Assembly (NCBI GenBank): GCA_964019165.1
Contig: OZ025276.1
Location: forward strand, 1,054,001 to 1,118,000
DNA length: 64,000 nt
Direction of reading: 5' to 3'
From: Mastigias papua
Lineage: Eukaryota; Cnidaria; Scyphozoa; Rhizostomeae; Mastigiidae
Shown: positions 33,091 through 43,599 of the stretch, piece by piece
How the letters are laid out: every line of letters starts with the position of its first letter
Numbering within the stretch: position 1 is the first letter of the stretch
Position numbers and translations under genes: made by a program
The notes under the pieces: generated by a model
Databases searched by the model: none
What the model was told of the DNA's origin: nothing
Seen by the model: the letters and a program-made list of their open reading frames with translations, nothing else

Positions 33091-33737
33091 AACTTTTATA
33101 TTAGTGTACTCTGAACTGTTATGATTTATGTATATTTTTTAAATTTTACCTTCATACTTCATTTTATTATTTACAATTGCCATAGTAATTGACCAAAATT
33201 TGCATCTCCCCTAACCCAGTTGAAAAGAGTGCCTCATACAACAGGTATGATTACATCTGTAGGCATCTGTAGGCAACTGTTCAAGTTCCAAAGGAAACCT
33301 TGTGCTTTTTGATCAAAAATAGTTCATACCTTAGAGCATATGAAGTTGTGAATAGGCATGAAATCTTTAGCTACCATTCATAAAATGTGATTTAGAATTA
33401 TCTTTGCTTTATAAATGTCAATATCTAGCCTCTTCAGTTTTTGCTGATGTAGTGTTGGAGACTTATCTTTACCAAAGGTCATTTGCTTTTTCATGCTGAA
33501 ACTCTCACTGACACTACAGTTTCAATAGGCTCCTTTGCATGATGTTAATCATTGTCAATTGAAAGAGACATTAAAGTAGTAAAACAAGTAATATTTCTAT
33601 TCACGTTCATGTGCAAGTAGTAGTTTTTAGTCATATTTGGCAAATGTGGTAGTTTTTAAAAAAACTGGTCTGCATATCGGATGGCCTTGCTTCATCAATG
33701 TGCAGTATCAAATCAAGTTTTAAACCACATACAGAAT

Positions 33738-34805
33738 CTACAAGAAGTACTCATTCAGTGCTGGGGGGTCAAGCTGACAGAACTTTGAAGTGCTATTGCC
33801 ATACAAGCATGTTAGGGCATTTCTTAGTAAAGCACTAACAATGTAGAACTTGCCCACAGCACTGAGGCCAATCTTTAGATTCTTTTTGAAGTCTAAAAAC
33901 TTGAAATAGTTTATTATATCCCCAAAGACCCACTCAACAGCTATTCTACCTTGGCTCATAGACTGATTAAAAGCCATTTCATCATGTGCGAGAGCTGCTC
34001 TTCTTGCAAAAGGGTGTTGAAGGTGAAGTCTATGGGGGTATGCAGGGTCTCTGTATATGCAAAGGGCTTGGCCATCAGGTGAGAAGGAATGTTGCTCTAA
34101 CTGGTCCAATAGACCAGACATAGCTAGCATCCTGCTGTCATGTCTTCTACCCTCAATAGGCCCAAAAAGGTTAGCAATCATGCCATTTGCTGCCACAACT
34201 GATTGAAATTTCAGAGCATGTACTCATTTGTGCCCATTGTAAACAGCTCTTTGGTCATGCTTTGGCTTACATATAGGCCTAACAGTGCCATCCACAAACC
34301 CCCAACAGTTGTCCAATGCAGCACCTTTGTTGTGGACAGCAGTTGCAAATGATTTCAGGTTTTCTCTACACAGCCGTGGCTGGTTGAGGTCAGTCAGCAG
34401 ATGTGAAAACCTGTTGTTGATATCATCCACAACAAGGTTACATATCATGCAGAGTTGTGGAACAGGCCTGCTGAAACGTGGAACTAAATCGGCATAACAG
34501 CAAGGGTAAGCAAAATGCGTCAGGCATACACAGAGAGCTTCCACAGAGTCAATGTTTAATCTGTTATAGCAGCAATACACTTGTGGCAAAGTGAGGGAGG
34601 CACAAAGGTGGTAAATGTCATTTTTCCTAAAACGCAATTCAACAGAACATTCTTCATCTGTCATTTCCTCCAAAGTAAACCTGTCATACTTCCAATATGG
34701 CAATTCCAAATGTAAATGTACGCTATTTACTCCTCTTTGTCGTAGCAAAAAATAATCTTCTTCCTCCATCATGTTCTCTTCCATCACGACAATTAACTCC
34801 TCCAT
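33738..34805 (-). pseudogene. Harbinger A transposase, one nonsense codon
   Basis: A DDE-type PIF/Harbinger transposase read from 34805. An acidic N-terminus (MEELIVVMEENMMEEEDYF) is followed by the helical region RFRKNDIYHLCASLTLP. The first catalytic Asp lies in NCWGFVDGTVRPICKPK, the second region in FGPIEGRRHDSRML, then YRDPAYPHR, and the catalytic Glu in RIAVEWVFGDIINYFKF. The frame is interrupted only by TGA at 34224-34226, in the place where element B reads CGA/AGA (Arg), and continues in phase to 33738. The block GDPAYP of element B is RDPAYP here. Otherwise the length (about 355 residues) is normal for the family. The stop is likely a CpG decay product. Confidence 0.9.
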
Positions 34806-34920
34806 CTCTAAACTTTCGTGTCAAAAGTAAAGCTTTGGTGCGAATCTAAATATCGCGCTAGTTTCTAGACTCCTTTGGCTCGTCATGAGCAGAAGCGTCG
34901 TGTTGCGTAAACTCTCTAGT

Positions 34921-35144
34921 ATCTAGAAAACAACTCAATCTCCTACCCTGCATTCATCAGTTGGTTGTGGTCACATAACAGAAAGGAACCGAAAATTAAT
35001 AGTAGACATTGTATCTAGACTGTGTGATGTTATTGCAAGGCTTCGGCTTCCCCTTATCAATAATCCTCTTTTTTCTGTGAGTGATACTTCTGAAAATGAG
35101 TTTTGTATCAGCAATGTCACAATATCACCCACCGCTTTTTCCCC
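34921..35144. other. No gene recognised
   Basis: Short flank between Harbinger A and the LINE tail. Confidence 0.35.
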
Positions 35145-35470
35145 CATACTACTACTACTACTATTACGTCTTACGCAATTAGTATTGCATGACGAATTTG
35201 ACAATATTGCTCCAGTCTGTTCTATTTTGTGTCAGTTCAGCCAGTTTATTTAAAGTTTGTGTTCCATTTGACTGATCCAGTTTGATTCCAATTTTGCTAA
35301 GGTCTTCTCATATCATCTGCATCCATGTCGTCTTTGGTCTTCCCTGTGGTCTTTTGACTTTTCTAAGGTACTCTTCAAAGGCCTTTCTAGCTGGTGTTTC
35401 TCGGTGTAGTCTCATCATATGTCCTAACCATGTTAATCATCTAATCTTTATTTGTTTAGTCCAGGGCTTG
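35145..35470 (-). pseudogene. LINE ORF2 C-terminal tail with TAG-rich 3' end
   Basis: On the minus strand 35440-35180 reads WLGHMMRLHRETPARKAFEEYL, then KRPQGRPKTTWMQMI, a stop, EDLSKIGIKLDQ and TDWSNIVKFV. The pattern W-GH--R ... GRP-TTW ... DL--IG ... W---V is the familiar C-terminal tail of many non-LTR retrotransposon ORF2 proteins. It ends in a short TAGTAGTAGTAG tract at about 35148-35160, a simple-repeat tail as expected for such elements. The RT and endonuclease are absent. One internal stop is present. Confidence 0.62.
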
Positions 35471-37090
35471 CTTTTGTACAGAAAGACACCTGTCACTTAG
35501 GCATAAAAGTTCTTAGCTTAATTTTGATGGAATTTTTCTTACTGTTAAGGATGTTCTTCGGTGTTTTATATGCATCAATTGCTAACCATCAATTGCTAAC
35601 AATAAATCCATTTAGCAAATCATGACCAGGGCCTATAACAGCAAAGCCTAGAACGTTCTCGAAGCCTTAACAAAAGAACACTTTACAATAGCAACTGGAC
35701 AATAGCAGAGAATGACTAATAAGTCAGAATGTTGATAGGGACGACATGACATGACTCTGCATACCTTTGGATTGTGCAAATCTAGCACCACGCATTATGG
35801 AAGTTTATGCCACTAAGATTCCAACCACAAGATACTGTGGAACGTAACTGAAATGACTTGGAAGCCACTGGGACACAGCGTGCAATAAGTGCAATATGGC
35901 AGCAAACTAGGCAGAGTTACATCAGGAGTCACTCAAGAAAAGGGATTGAAGATGTTTTCAAAGATTTTTAGATTTTCCACTGGTTTATCAGATTTTGTAA
36001 AGATTTTGAGATTTTGCAACCGATTTTGAGATTTTCTATAGATTTTACAAATTTTTAAAGATCTTTTCCAAGATTTTTCAGACGTTTTACAGATTTGTAA
36101 AAATTTTGCGGTGCAGTTTACGAGAGTTTTTTTAGTGATTTGCCCCTCAATCTTGCCAGGTAATCTTTTTTGGTGGATATGCAATAGGGTGACTATTGTG
36201 GCTCTCTATCATTAGTCTTTTGGGGTTACTTTCTTTTATTTGGTGTCTTTGGCAAGTGGTGAGGAGACTTGAACTTTGAAGGGACTGCATCTTTCTTCAT
36301 GTATCTTTTACTGAGTGCATTGGAATGGAGCAAGGACGTCTGATCCAAGTAGACTGAATTGCAGAAAATGCTCTCCACAAAAATGGGAATGTGATGTTGG
36401 TTTATATTTATCTCTCCTCATGGCAGATAACCAGTTAGAGGGTAAACTGGGATTACTAAGAAGGAACCTGCAGTCAGATGCAAGAATGATCTACAACTGT
36501 TTTTACTTGTGATACGGGTTACTATTGGGGACAAGAATCTAGGCCTATTGGATCCGTTTTTGTGAATCAGCTGAAAAGGTATGCAAGTATCCAGCTCCAT
36601 AAAAGTAGAGCAATTCTGATTTTGAAATAAATACACTTTGTGAGTTTTGCATAGTTGCATAGTATATATATATATATATTTCTTCTATTGAATGATTGGC
36701 CTAAATAACACATAGCAGGAAACTAAATGTATGTAAATTGTGATACAAATATGTATACTTGTGTAATGACGACACGTTTGTTCTCCATTACGACTCCTGT
36801 GATGATTATCACACTTTACTGCACAGCAAGATTTAACAATTTCCCCATGCAATGACGAACTACCCCAGTTGTAGACTTTCCCAAGCATTGTTTGCCCTGT
36901 GTCATGTGACTCAGTGTGCCTTCTAGTCCTACTTTTCCGATGGTTAGAACAGTGAATATGTTTGGCAAGGTTATTGGATTTGTCAATTGTAATGTTTCTT
37001 GGATAGTGGATGGTAATGATCTGTCTATGGATATGATCTATTGGCTGATCTGTCCAAAAGGATACCCACTTGTCAACTTCTTAGTTTACA
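35471..37090. other. No gene recognised; GATTTT-rich degenerate tract
   Basis: About 35950-36115 is a degenerate direct repetition of GATTTTGAGATTTT-like words. A short (AT)n lies at 36662-36680. The remaining sequence shows no domain. Confidence 0.5.
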
Positions 37091-37091
37091 C

Positions 37092-37640
37092 TTAAAGGGG
37101 TAGGCTAATCTGCAAACTATTGATTGCAAATATGTCGGAAATTTTCTTTCCATTTATTATCAACTTACTGTATGACCACATTATGTGCATTGTCATTATT
37201 ATTGCAAAGGAAGCTTTTTCTATTCTGCTTTTGATGTAGGAGGAATCATCATAAGAAATCTCATCGTACATTCTTCTTTTAGCAATCTTGGGTTTTTCTT
37301 TATATTCAATAGCTGTGACTGATGGAACTATAGACAGGCCTTTACTTGTAATGCAAGTCTCATTTGAAAATCTGCTAGAAATTTCACTAATTATTTTATC
37401 AAGGAAACGAATGGCACTATTTACATTGAAATATTCTGCCTTGTCATTCGCCAGAATATTGCTTCTATCAGCACAATCGATATGATTTACAGTATTGCAG
37501 ACCTCTGTGAACCAAGCCCTGTGGTAACAATCTAGAAGCTTTCTTACATTCCTCAATGATGTCAACATCATATCTACTTCTGTTGATAGATACCTTAGCG
37601 TCTCTACTAATATGCATTTATTCTCATATAACTTTGGGTG
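37092..37640 (-). pseudogene. hAT-like transposase fragment
   Basis: The minus-strand frame reads ILVETLRYLSTEVDMMLTSL, WFTEVCNTVNHI and EYFNVNSAIRFLDKIISEIS followed by SRFSNET and GLSIVPSV. This matches the helical middle-to-late part of hAT-type transposases of the ZMYM/THAP-repressor-like group, where a conserved 'FLD-II-E--SRF' segment precedes the dimerisation region. The BED finger and catalytic blocks are not seen. The C-terminal 50 residues of the frame look non-homologous (hydrophobic, random). It is a fragment, and the superfamily call rests on this one segment. Confidence 0.5.
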
Positions 37641-38486
37641 TTCCTATTGGTCTATACTATAACTGGCCTAACAATGATACAGCAAACATAACTATAAGCA
37701 AGGCTGAAAACTAGCAACACAACAACAATGGGGACTACCCCAATAAACAAGATGATAGATAGTCTAACTTAGCAAATCATGTCCAACAACTTCCTTAGTT
37801 TAATAACATAACGAGGACTTGAACAAAACAATTGAACATGGAAGATGATACTTATTTGGCAAGTCGGATCTCTAGTTATCAATATGTATTCCAAATGTTA
37901 TAGGTATATTGTTACATTTTTGTTCTGGATTTCTTTACTGTGGGAAGGATGGGGCGATAGTGGTTTATGATGGTGGATGTAGTTTTGGTTCTTGGACTTA
38001 AATAATCAGTGGTCAGTAGTAATAGGGAAGTGTGAAGGATTTCTTATAATAATTTTTTAATACTGATATGACAATTTGCTGCTGTGATATTGTAACGTAA
38101 TTTCATGTGTTGCCTGGGGGTTTATATGTGGTGATTATGTTAGTATTGAAAAGCTGGAGATTAAAATTGTTTCACTCACTTACATTGTATAATATTATGA
38201 CATTTGGTAAAGTGAATCAGCGCGGTTCTTGTTAATAGTGTTTTGTCATTATTTGTCTTCTTATGGTTAACATGTTTGTTGGTCTTTTGTTGATATTTGT
38301 GGCCATGGGTGTGTCACTCTTGATTCATAAATTTCCACTGGTTGTTGTGCTTTGATGACGTTGTTTTTCTGTTTAGTTTGTATAGTCACTTTCTTGTTCC
38401 AGGTATAAGCACATATAACTCGTCGTGTGATCTGTGAGGAAAAGTAAATTGTATTATTAGTGTAGTATTATATTTGAAAATTTAAG
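37641..38486. other. No gene recognised
   Basis: AT/TG-rich sequence without coding or repeat structure that I can support. Confidence 0.4.
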
Positions 38487-38487
38487 A

Positions 38488-38755
38488 ATTAAATGAGACT
38501 TACCTGTAAGTTGATGTTTGATTGTAATTCTTCTCTACCATTAGCAGGAACGGAGGAATAACATGAGAAGGAACCGCATGCACTCTTTAACATGGGTGAT
38601 CACAGGACAAAAAGCATCATCAGCAGGACGGAGGAATAAAGGGTGGGATAGGCTGTTGGGGTTAATGGGAGGGCATGTGATTCCTCCTTTCCTGCTGATG
38701 GTAGAGAAGAATTGCAATCAAACATCAACTTACAGGTACTTCTCATTTACTCAAC
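38488..38755. mobile_element. Foldback MITE, about 270 bp
   Basis: The two halves form a long inverted repeat of about 70 bp: TACCTGTAAGTTGATGTTTG and TTCTTCTCTACCATTAGCAG at the left are mirrored by CTGCTGATGGTAGAGAAGAA and CAAACATCAACTTACAGGTA at the right. A loop of about 120 bp lies between. It has no coding capacity. The outermost bases resemble TAAATGAGA on both sides. I could not fix a target duplication. Confidence 0.8.
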
Positions 38756-38814
38756 TGTAAGCAAGCATTAAACATATTTAAGTACAGATTCATTTATTCT
38801 AACGGGATAAAACA

Positions 38815-39183
38815 GATTGTCCAAAATTGTTCCTAACACTATTTACAGAGTGAAAACGTTTAAAAGTGTGAGCATTAGACCATCCAGCACTGTGCATAAT
38901 GTCCACCAAGTTTAGCTCAGCGGCAGAAGTTGAGGCGGTTCTGGAACTATGTGCAATAAATGCATCCGTGTTTATTCCAGCAGCTGTCAGTGTTGCTTTT
39001 ATCTATCTAGTGATTGTATCTTTACCAACTGGTAAATGTGGTGTCTGAAAACTGAGAAATAGTCTAGCATGAAGGTTTCTCAGTGGAGCTGTTCTCACAA
39101 GGTATTCTTTGAGATGATGAAAGACACAGAAGGGTTCATTATCCGAATAGGCTAAAAGTTGAAGTGGCACTTGATGGTGTCTG
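38815..39183 (-). pseudogene. DIRS-type tyrosine recombinase C-terminal remnant
   Basis: The minus-strand frame reads HHQVPLQLLAYSDNEPFCVF, HHLKEYLVRTAPLRNLHARL and FLSFQTPHLPVGKDTITR, a TAG, then IKATLTAAGINTDAFIAHSS, RTASTSAAELNLVDIM and HSAGWSNAHTFKRFHS. AHSSR gives the H-x-x-R catalytic box of tyrosine recombinases and the GWS-A-TF--F segment the final box. The expected catalytic Tyr position near the end reads His (FKRFH). The arrangement is that of recombinases from DIRS-like retroelements. The N-terminal half and the RT are not seen nearby. With a stop and a lost nucleophile it is inactive. Confidence 0.65.
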
Positions 39184-40429
39184 GGTCTAGTAGTTTGGGT
39201 GATTCGAATTAATAATCAAATACCCATTACGACTGTGATTTTATGAATTATCATGGTACCCGCATTTACCAACCTGTATAATATAGCTTCTACTGTCAAC
39301 CCTAAGTTCTGAAAGTGTGCACTTCCATTATGTCCACCAAGATAGTTCTACACCACCACACTTATCAATCTCTGAACATACTGTACAACTAGTCTGGAGA
39401 TAGGTTCTATGATTTGAGATCATCCTTACCCCTTTTAATGCAGCAATCACATGTCAAAGAAAACATACCCATACTGTTTACATTAGGTGATATTCTTGTT
39501 CACATAAAATTTTTGTACACTGTAGACAGACATGTTGCATCTTTGTCTTTGCATTCTACTCTTCCTTAGCTAATAAATGAAGTGGGGGGGGGGGTAGCGT
39601 TCCACTTCAATACTGATTGTTGTAGCAATTTATAGTAACTCCCAGAATACTCCCTAGCTACCACACAGTAATCTTATTGTATTATACTATTTTGCTTACA
39701 TATGATATGATGATAACCTCATCTCAACCAGTTCTATTGTCATTTTCTATTATTCTTCAGTCTCCTTCTTACCTTTCTCAGACTTCTGCACGATGAGTGT
39801 ACATCACCAATCATGTGTGTTTGGTTTAGGGAGTATTCACAAAAGACAACAGTGTACTTCATCAAACCTTATGACATTTAGTTTCTACCCCCAGATGAGT
39901 TATTTATTTTTAATCAAATGGTAGGACATGGCCAAACGTGCTTTCTGCTAAATACTCCCATCTGTACTCAACCATGCTCTCCCTATCTATTCTACCCTGG
40001 TTAGGATTGGGTGTGTTCAACTTCCAGTGTAGTTTAACGGCCACATCACCATAACGTCTACAAAACCTTATTCCTTAGGGCGTGTAGAGCAGGTGTGGAA
40101 CAACATACCACCTACTTTGGGTTAGGGCTAGGATAACTGCAAAGTACTTCCCCTGTGATGGTAGATATGAGGTCATAGGGAATTGACTCTGGCGGGTGGA
40201 AGGTGCTTGGTGGAAAATCAGTGGATGATGTACATTTTTTGCAGTCTTTCTACAGTCTCAACTTTTTGATACATTGTCCATCTTGGACTCGCTGAGTATA
40301 TGCCTCAACAAAATAATTTTGATAGATCTGTTTGGATCTATCAATAGGCCTTTTTGTGTGGTAAGTGGATTGTCAGTGTTCATTTTATGGCTTCTATGGG
40401 GTGATAACTTTTGCCTTCAAATCAGTTAC
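39184..40429. other. No gene recognised
   Basis: No coding pattern. A poly-G run of about 10 lies at 39585-39595. Confidence 0.4.
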
Positions 40430-40705
40430 AGACTCTCAAAAGTCTACACTTGGTCAAATGCGAAAAAACTTGGTGCTCTTCCGCTTCTATTAGGTGGATC
40501 TGCCTTTGCCTGGTACTAGACCTTGTCTACTGAAGTAACAAGCGATTTATTGCAACCTCTCGAGCAATTTGAAGTTAGGTTTGATGTCAGGAATTTAGAC
40601 TTTATTTTGTGTCAAGAACTCTATTCTCGCAAGCAAGGTCCAAGCAAATCTTTATCAATGGACACTGAAGATATAATTTGCCAATTTTGCAGGACATCAT
40701 GCATC
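40430..40705 (+). pseudogene. Retrotransposon gag (Gypsy-like) fragment
   Basis: The plus-strand frame ends a first part with KKLGALPLLLGGSAFAWY, meets TAG at 40517-40519 and reads on TLSTEVTSDLLQPLEQFEVRF and QELYSRKQGPSKSL. This fits the retrotransposon-gag pattern K---LP-LL-G-A--WY--L ... L---F--RF ... L--R-QG-S. It is about 90 residues of a domain normally near 100-150. Neither knuckle nor pol follows. Confidence 0.5.
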
Positions 40706-41014
40706 TAGATGAGCTAGCCCTTAAAGAGACATTGACATGCTCAGAGGAAGACATAAAGAAAGTAGAAGAGAAGACACAATATCAAAGAAACAACCCACTT
40801 TGGCCTAAACTAAGACACCTATGATTAACAGCAAGGTAAAATACCTAAGATTAACTGTAAACATTGAGTTTGCTACTGAACATTTTACATTGACTCAAGA
40901 CACCTTTGCCTTTCCTGACCATATCCAATGCTTCTTATTTCTCTAAGAAAAGGCCCTTCTTCATTAATGCACCTAATATGTTTATTATAATCTGAATATA
41001 TGGCTTTATGGCAA

Positions 41015-41410
41015 TTAAAGAGTGTTGGGATGAAGATATTAGGAGGAAGTCCAGATGGATAAATTGCTGATAGATGTGCCTTAGAAGTTAAATGCCTAGT
41101 AAAATACAAAGACACTAATACCACAGGCTGTCACATTTGAGAAGCAAAACAACACCTTGAAGCAGTTTTGTCTGACAGAGACCATGGAGATAACTAAAGA
41201 GCACAAGTGTTATAACAGGGTACAGGGATGTCTATATGCTGCTGACAAGGATTGGTGTGATTTTGTAGTCTGGACCTTAAGAGACATGCATAGTTGCAAA
41301 ATACCTACAGATGCTGCATGGTGGCCCACTATTGATGTTTTACACAATCTTTATTCTGAACACCTTTTACCAAACTGGTATAAATGCCTGATTACATGGG
41401 AGTTTTCAAC
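41015..41410 (+). pseudogene. YqaJ-like (lambda-exonuclease fold) nuclease remnant
   Basis: Two plus-strand frames join into the core of a YqaJ-type nuclease. From about 41036: ILGGSPDG, a stop, then IADRCALEVKCLVKYKDTN, matching the catalytic block SPDG ... LEVKCP. After a frame change near 41135: FCLTETMEITKEHKCYNRVQ, GCLYAADKDWCDFVVWTLRD and LYSEHLLPNWY, matching the later block H-YY-QVQ ... WCDFVV-T ... LP-L--FY---LLP. Such nucleases occur in phages and, repeatedly, as ORFs of unclassified animal repeats. Here at least one stop and one frameshift kill it. No terminal repeats or partner genes can be attached to it. Confidence 0.6.
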
Positions 41411-41655
41411 CCCGGGGCTGAATGTCAACCCATCTGACCGAGGTGAAACTCCATCCCACCTTGCTACTCAATTGTCTGTTGATTTCAATGTTCAATTATA
41501 TGGACAGATTTCAACCCCGGGGATGAAATAACACCCGGGGTTGATGTTTCATCCCACCTTGAGCTAACAGAGGTGAAATCTTCAAGGTGATAAGTGCCAT
41601 TTTTCTTGACTAGTGAATTCTCATGTAATCGCAAACTCATTTCAACCCCGGATTG
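41400..41655. repeat. Dispersed TTTCAACCCCGGG motif cluster
   Basis: TTTCAACCCCGG(G) occurs at about 41404, 41507 and 41640, and its near-complement ACCCGGGGTTGA at about 41533. ATCCCACCTTG occurs twice (41453, 41551). It may be the subterminal end of the Harbinger relic that follows. Confidence 0.6.
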
Positions 41656-41764
41656 AAACGATTTTGACACATGCGTAACATCTTTTCGTGCCAGTTAGCA
41701 GCCAAAACACAAAATAGCTGCATACGAAGACAGATTTGAAGATACCGATGAAACTACTGAAATT

Positions 41765-42720
41765 ATGGAAGAAAAAAGTAACAGGTTTTGTTGGAACCAA
41801 GGAGACAAAGTCTTAACGTTCGTACAGTGCCTGGCGAAGTATAAGAGCGTCATGGAGTACGGACATATTGATCTCAATGCAGACAAAGTAAAGCAGTATG
41901 AGGCTGTTAGGCGAGCGATGTCAGACATATATTCTGACCAACCGGATTTCTTTGGGCCGATTTCAGTAACACAACTGACACAAGAGGTAGCTGAAGACAA
42001 GAAGAAGAAAACAGAGTTTATCGTCAGGCAGAAGAAAGAGCAATAGGTGCTAAAGAGAGGGTACACTTGTGTCCATGAAAAACGTAAAGAAAGTTGTAAA
42101 CAAGTGTCCCACGCAGTCACGACAGGTTCGAGGAGTGGGAGTGGGACACTTGTTCCTGAGTTTTTCGATCAGTTAAAAATGATTTGGGGAGGGAGTCCCT
42201 CTACAAGTCCTTTGCCTTTTGGTATTTCTTCTGATCAGGAAAATGGAGACTCAGAAAACCATATAGGGGAGGAGGAAACTGATTCTGCTATTCAGTCATC
42301 AGCATACAGTGACAAAGTAACAGATGGCTACTATGCATCAGCTGATAGCCCAATAGGTGACCCCAATGAGCAAGAAGCTATTAGGAAAAGAAAGTATAAG
42401 CAGAATCATATACCCAAACTTATAGATATCAAACGTAGGCATATGGAACGGCAATTAAGTGCTGCCCAGAGGGATCAGTTATTGCTCAATGAGGCAAAAG
42501 AAGATGCTCAAGTCAAAAGAGATATGGCAGAGGCAAGTCGTGATTCTAATAAAACTTTTGCAACAGCAATGCAGCAAATGTGCATGTCTATAATGCAGGT
42601 TGCACAGGGCATGGCAAAATCAATGGACTTGATGAACAATGTCATGTGTCATCAAGGCCAACAACAACTGTTTCACAATCATGGCACTTTTGAACAACAA
42701 GGGCATATGCCTCAGTCTCC
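41765..42720 (+). pseudogene. Myb/MADF-like protein of Harbinger relic F
   Basis: A plus-strand frame from ATG 41765. NRFCWNQGDKVLTFVQCLAK, then IDLNADKVKQYEAVRRAMSD and IYSDQPDFFGPISV form the short Myb/MADF-like domain found in Harbinger second proteins. A TAG at 42044-42046 interrupts, and the same frame continues with an acidic Ser-rich linker (about 42240-42370), KRKYKQNHIPKLIDIKRRHM and a Met/Gln-rich helical tail (AMQQMCMSIMQVAQGMAKSM), and then runs into an (AT)n tract at 42724. A matching transposase remnant lies on the opposite strand at 43011-43241. The family assignment is by domain order. Confidence 0.6.
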
Positions 42721-42828
<108 letters not shown>

Positions 42829-43010
42829 GTATACATTACATATATGTATTAGCTAATTTGTCAGGAAACAATTGACCATGCCCATGCTCATATCTTTACA
42901 TGTCTATTTACCAAAGAATTCTCAACACCCTCTACAGTATCCTGATGTACATATGTACCTACTCAGTCTTAACCAGATTTATTTGTATGAAACTAAATCT
43001 GCAACCTCAA

Positions 43011-43241
43011 TTAACAAATGTCTAGTAAATGTTGTTTGATATATTTCATGAGGATAGATTGCACATATTCCCCCTCACTGTTATTGCAGGAGTACACTGG
43101 GTCAGGAGTATTGGGTAACCTTGTTTCTTCCATTTGATTCATATGTATCTGTGACTGTATTTCATCTTCATCAATGATGTTTCCATTTCTCTCACAATAG
43201 TTGTGAAGTATAAAGCAACTGTGTGCCACAGTGGGTACCAT
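43011..43241 (-). pseudogene. Harbinger transposase C-terminal end (relic F)
   Basis: The minus-strand frame reads VPTVAHSCFILHNYCERNGN followed by an acidic stretch and GEYVQSILMKYI. The block 'V--AC-+LHN-CE' with a following '+R--L--Y+' is the C-terminal end of DDE_Tnp_4 (PIF/Harbinger) transposases. All catalytic residues lie upstream and are gone: homology stops abruptly at about 43245. Its convergent position to the Myb/MADF-like frame matches element layout A and B. Confidence 0.6.
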
Positions 43242-43599
43242 GTCTCATAGTTTCCAACCCCCACGCATTGCGCATGGGACTCACACATTTTCGATCTCTG
43301 TCGCGCTTGCCTAACACCTGCATGAAAGTTCTTATTCTCATGCAAATATCACGCTGTCAGGAATCGCTGACCATTTTGAAACATTCATTGCAGCTTCTCG
43401 ATCGGACAACTCACGAAAACGTAAACAAGAACTAACTAACTATTCAAGTAAACAGTCACATGCATTCCATGGTTTTACTTCCGCAAATCCCGAAAATAAA
43501 ATAGTTCATATTTTCGATACTCTCAATCCCTGTCCTGTGAAAAAGACAGCAAATGAGATCGAGGTTAGGGAAGTAACGTTATGTAACGGTTTTTGCAAC

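Larger units (their letters stand above)
31205..34917. mobile_element. Harbinger transposon A (two-gene, 3.7 kb)
   Basis: Terminal inverted repeats of about 55 bp start AGAGAGTTTACGCAACACGA and are flanked by AGT (31202-31204; 34918-34920). Inside are a plus-strand Myb-like gene (32274-33090) and a minus-strand transposase gene (33738-34805), arranged convergently as in many PIF/Harbinger elements. Both genes carry single disabling changes, so the copy is recently dead. Confidence 0.92.

Noticed and set aside
33738..34805. Treating the two minus-strand frames as two genes
   Set aside because: They are in the same phase, separated by a single TGA, and together equal one transposase in element B.
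35933..36184. An 83-aa Lys-rich minus-strand frame
   Set aside because: Derived from the degenerate GATTTT repetition; no domain and strongly biased composition.
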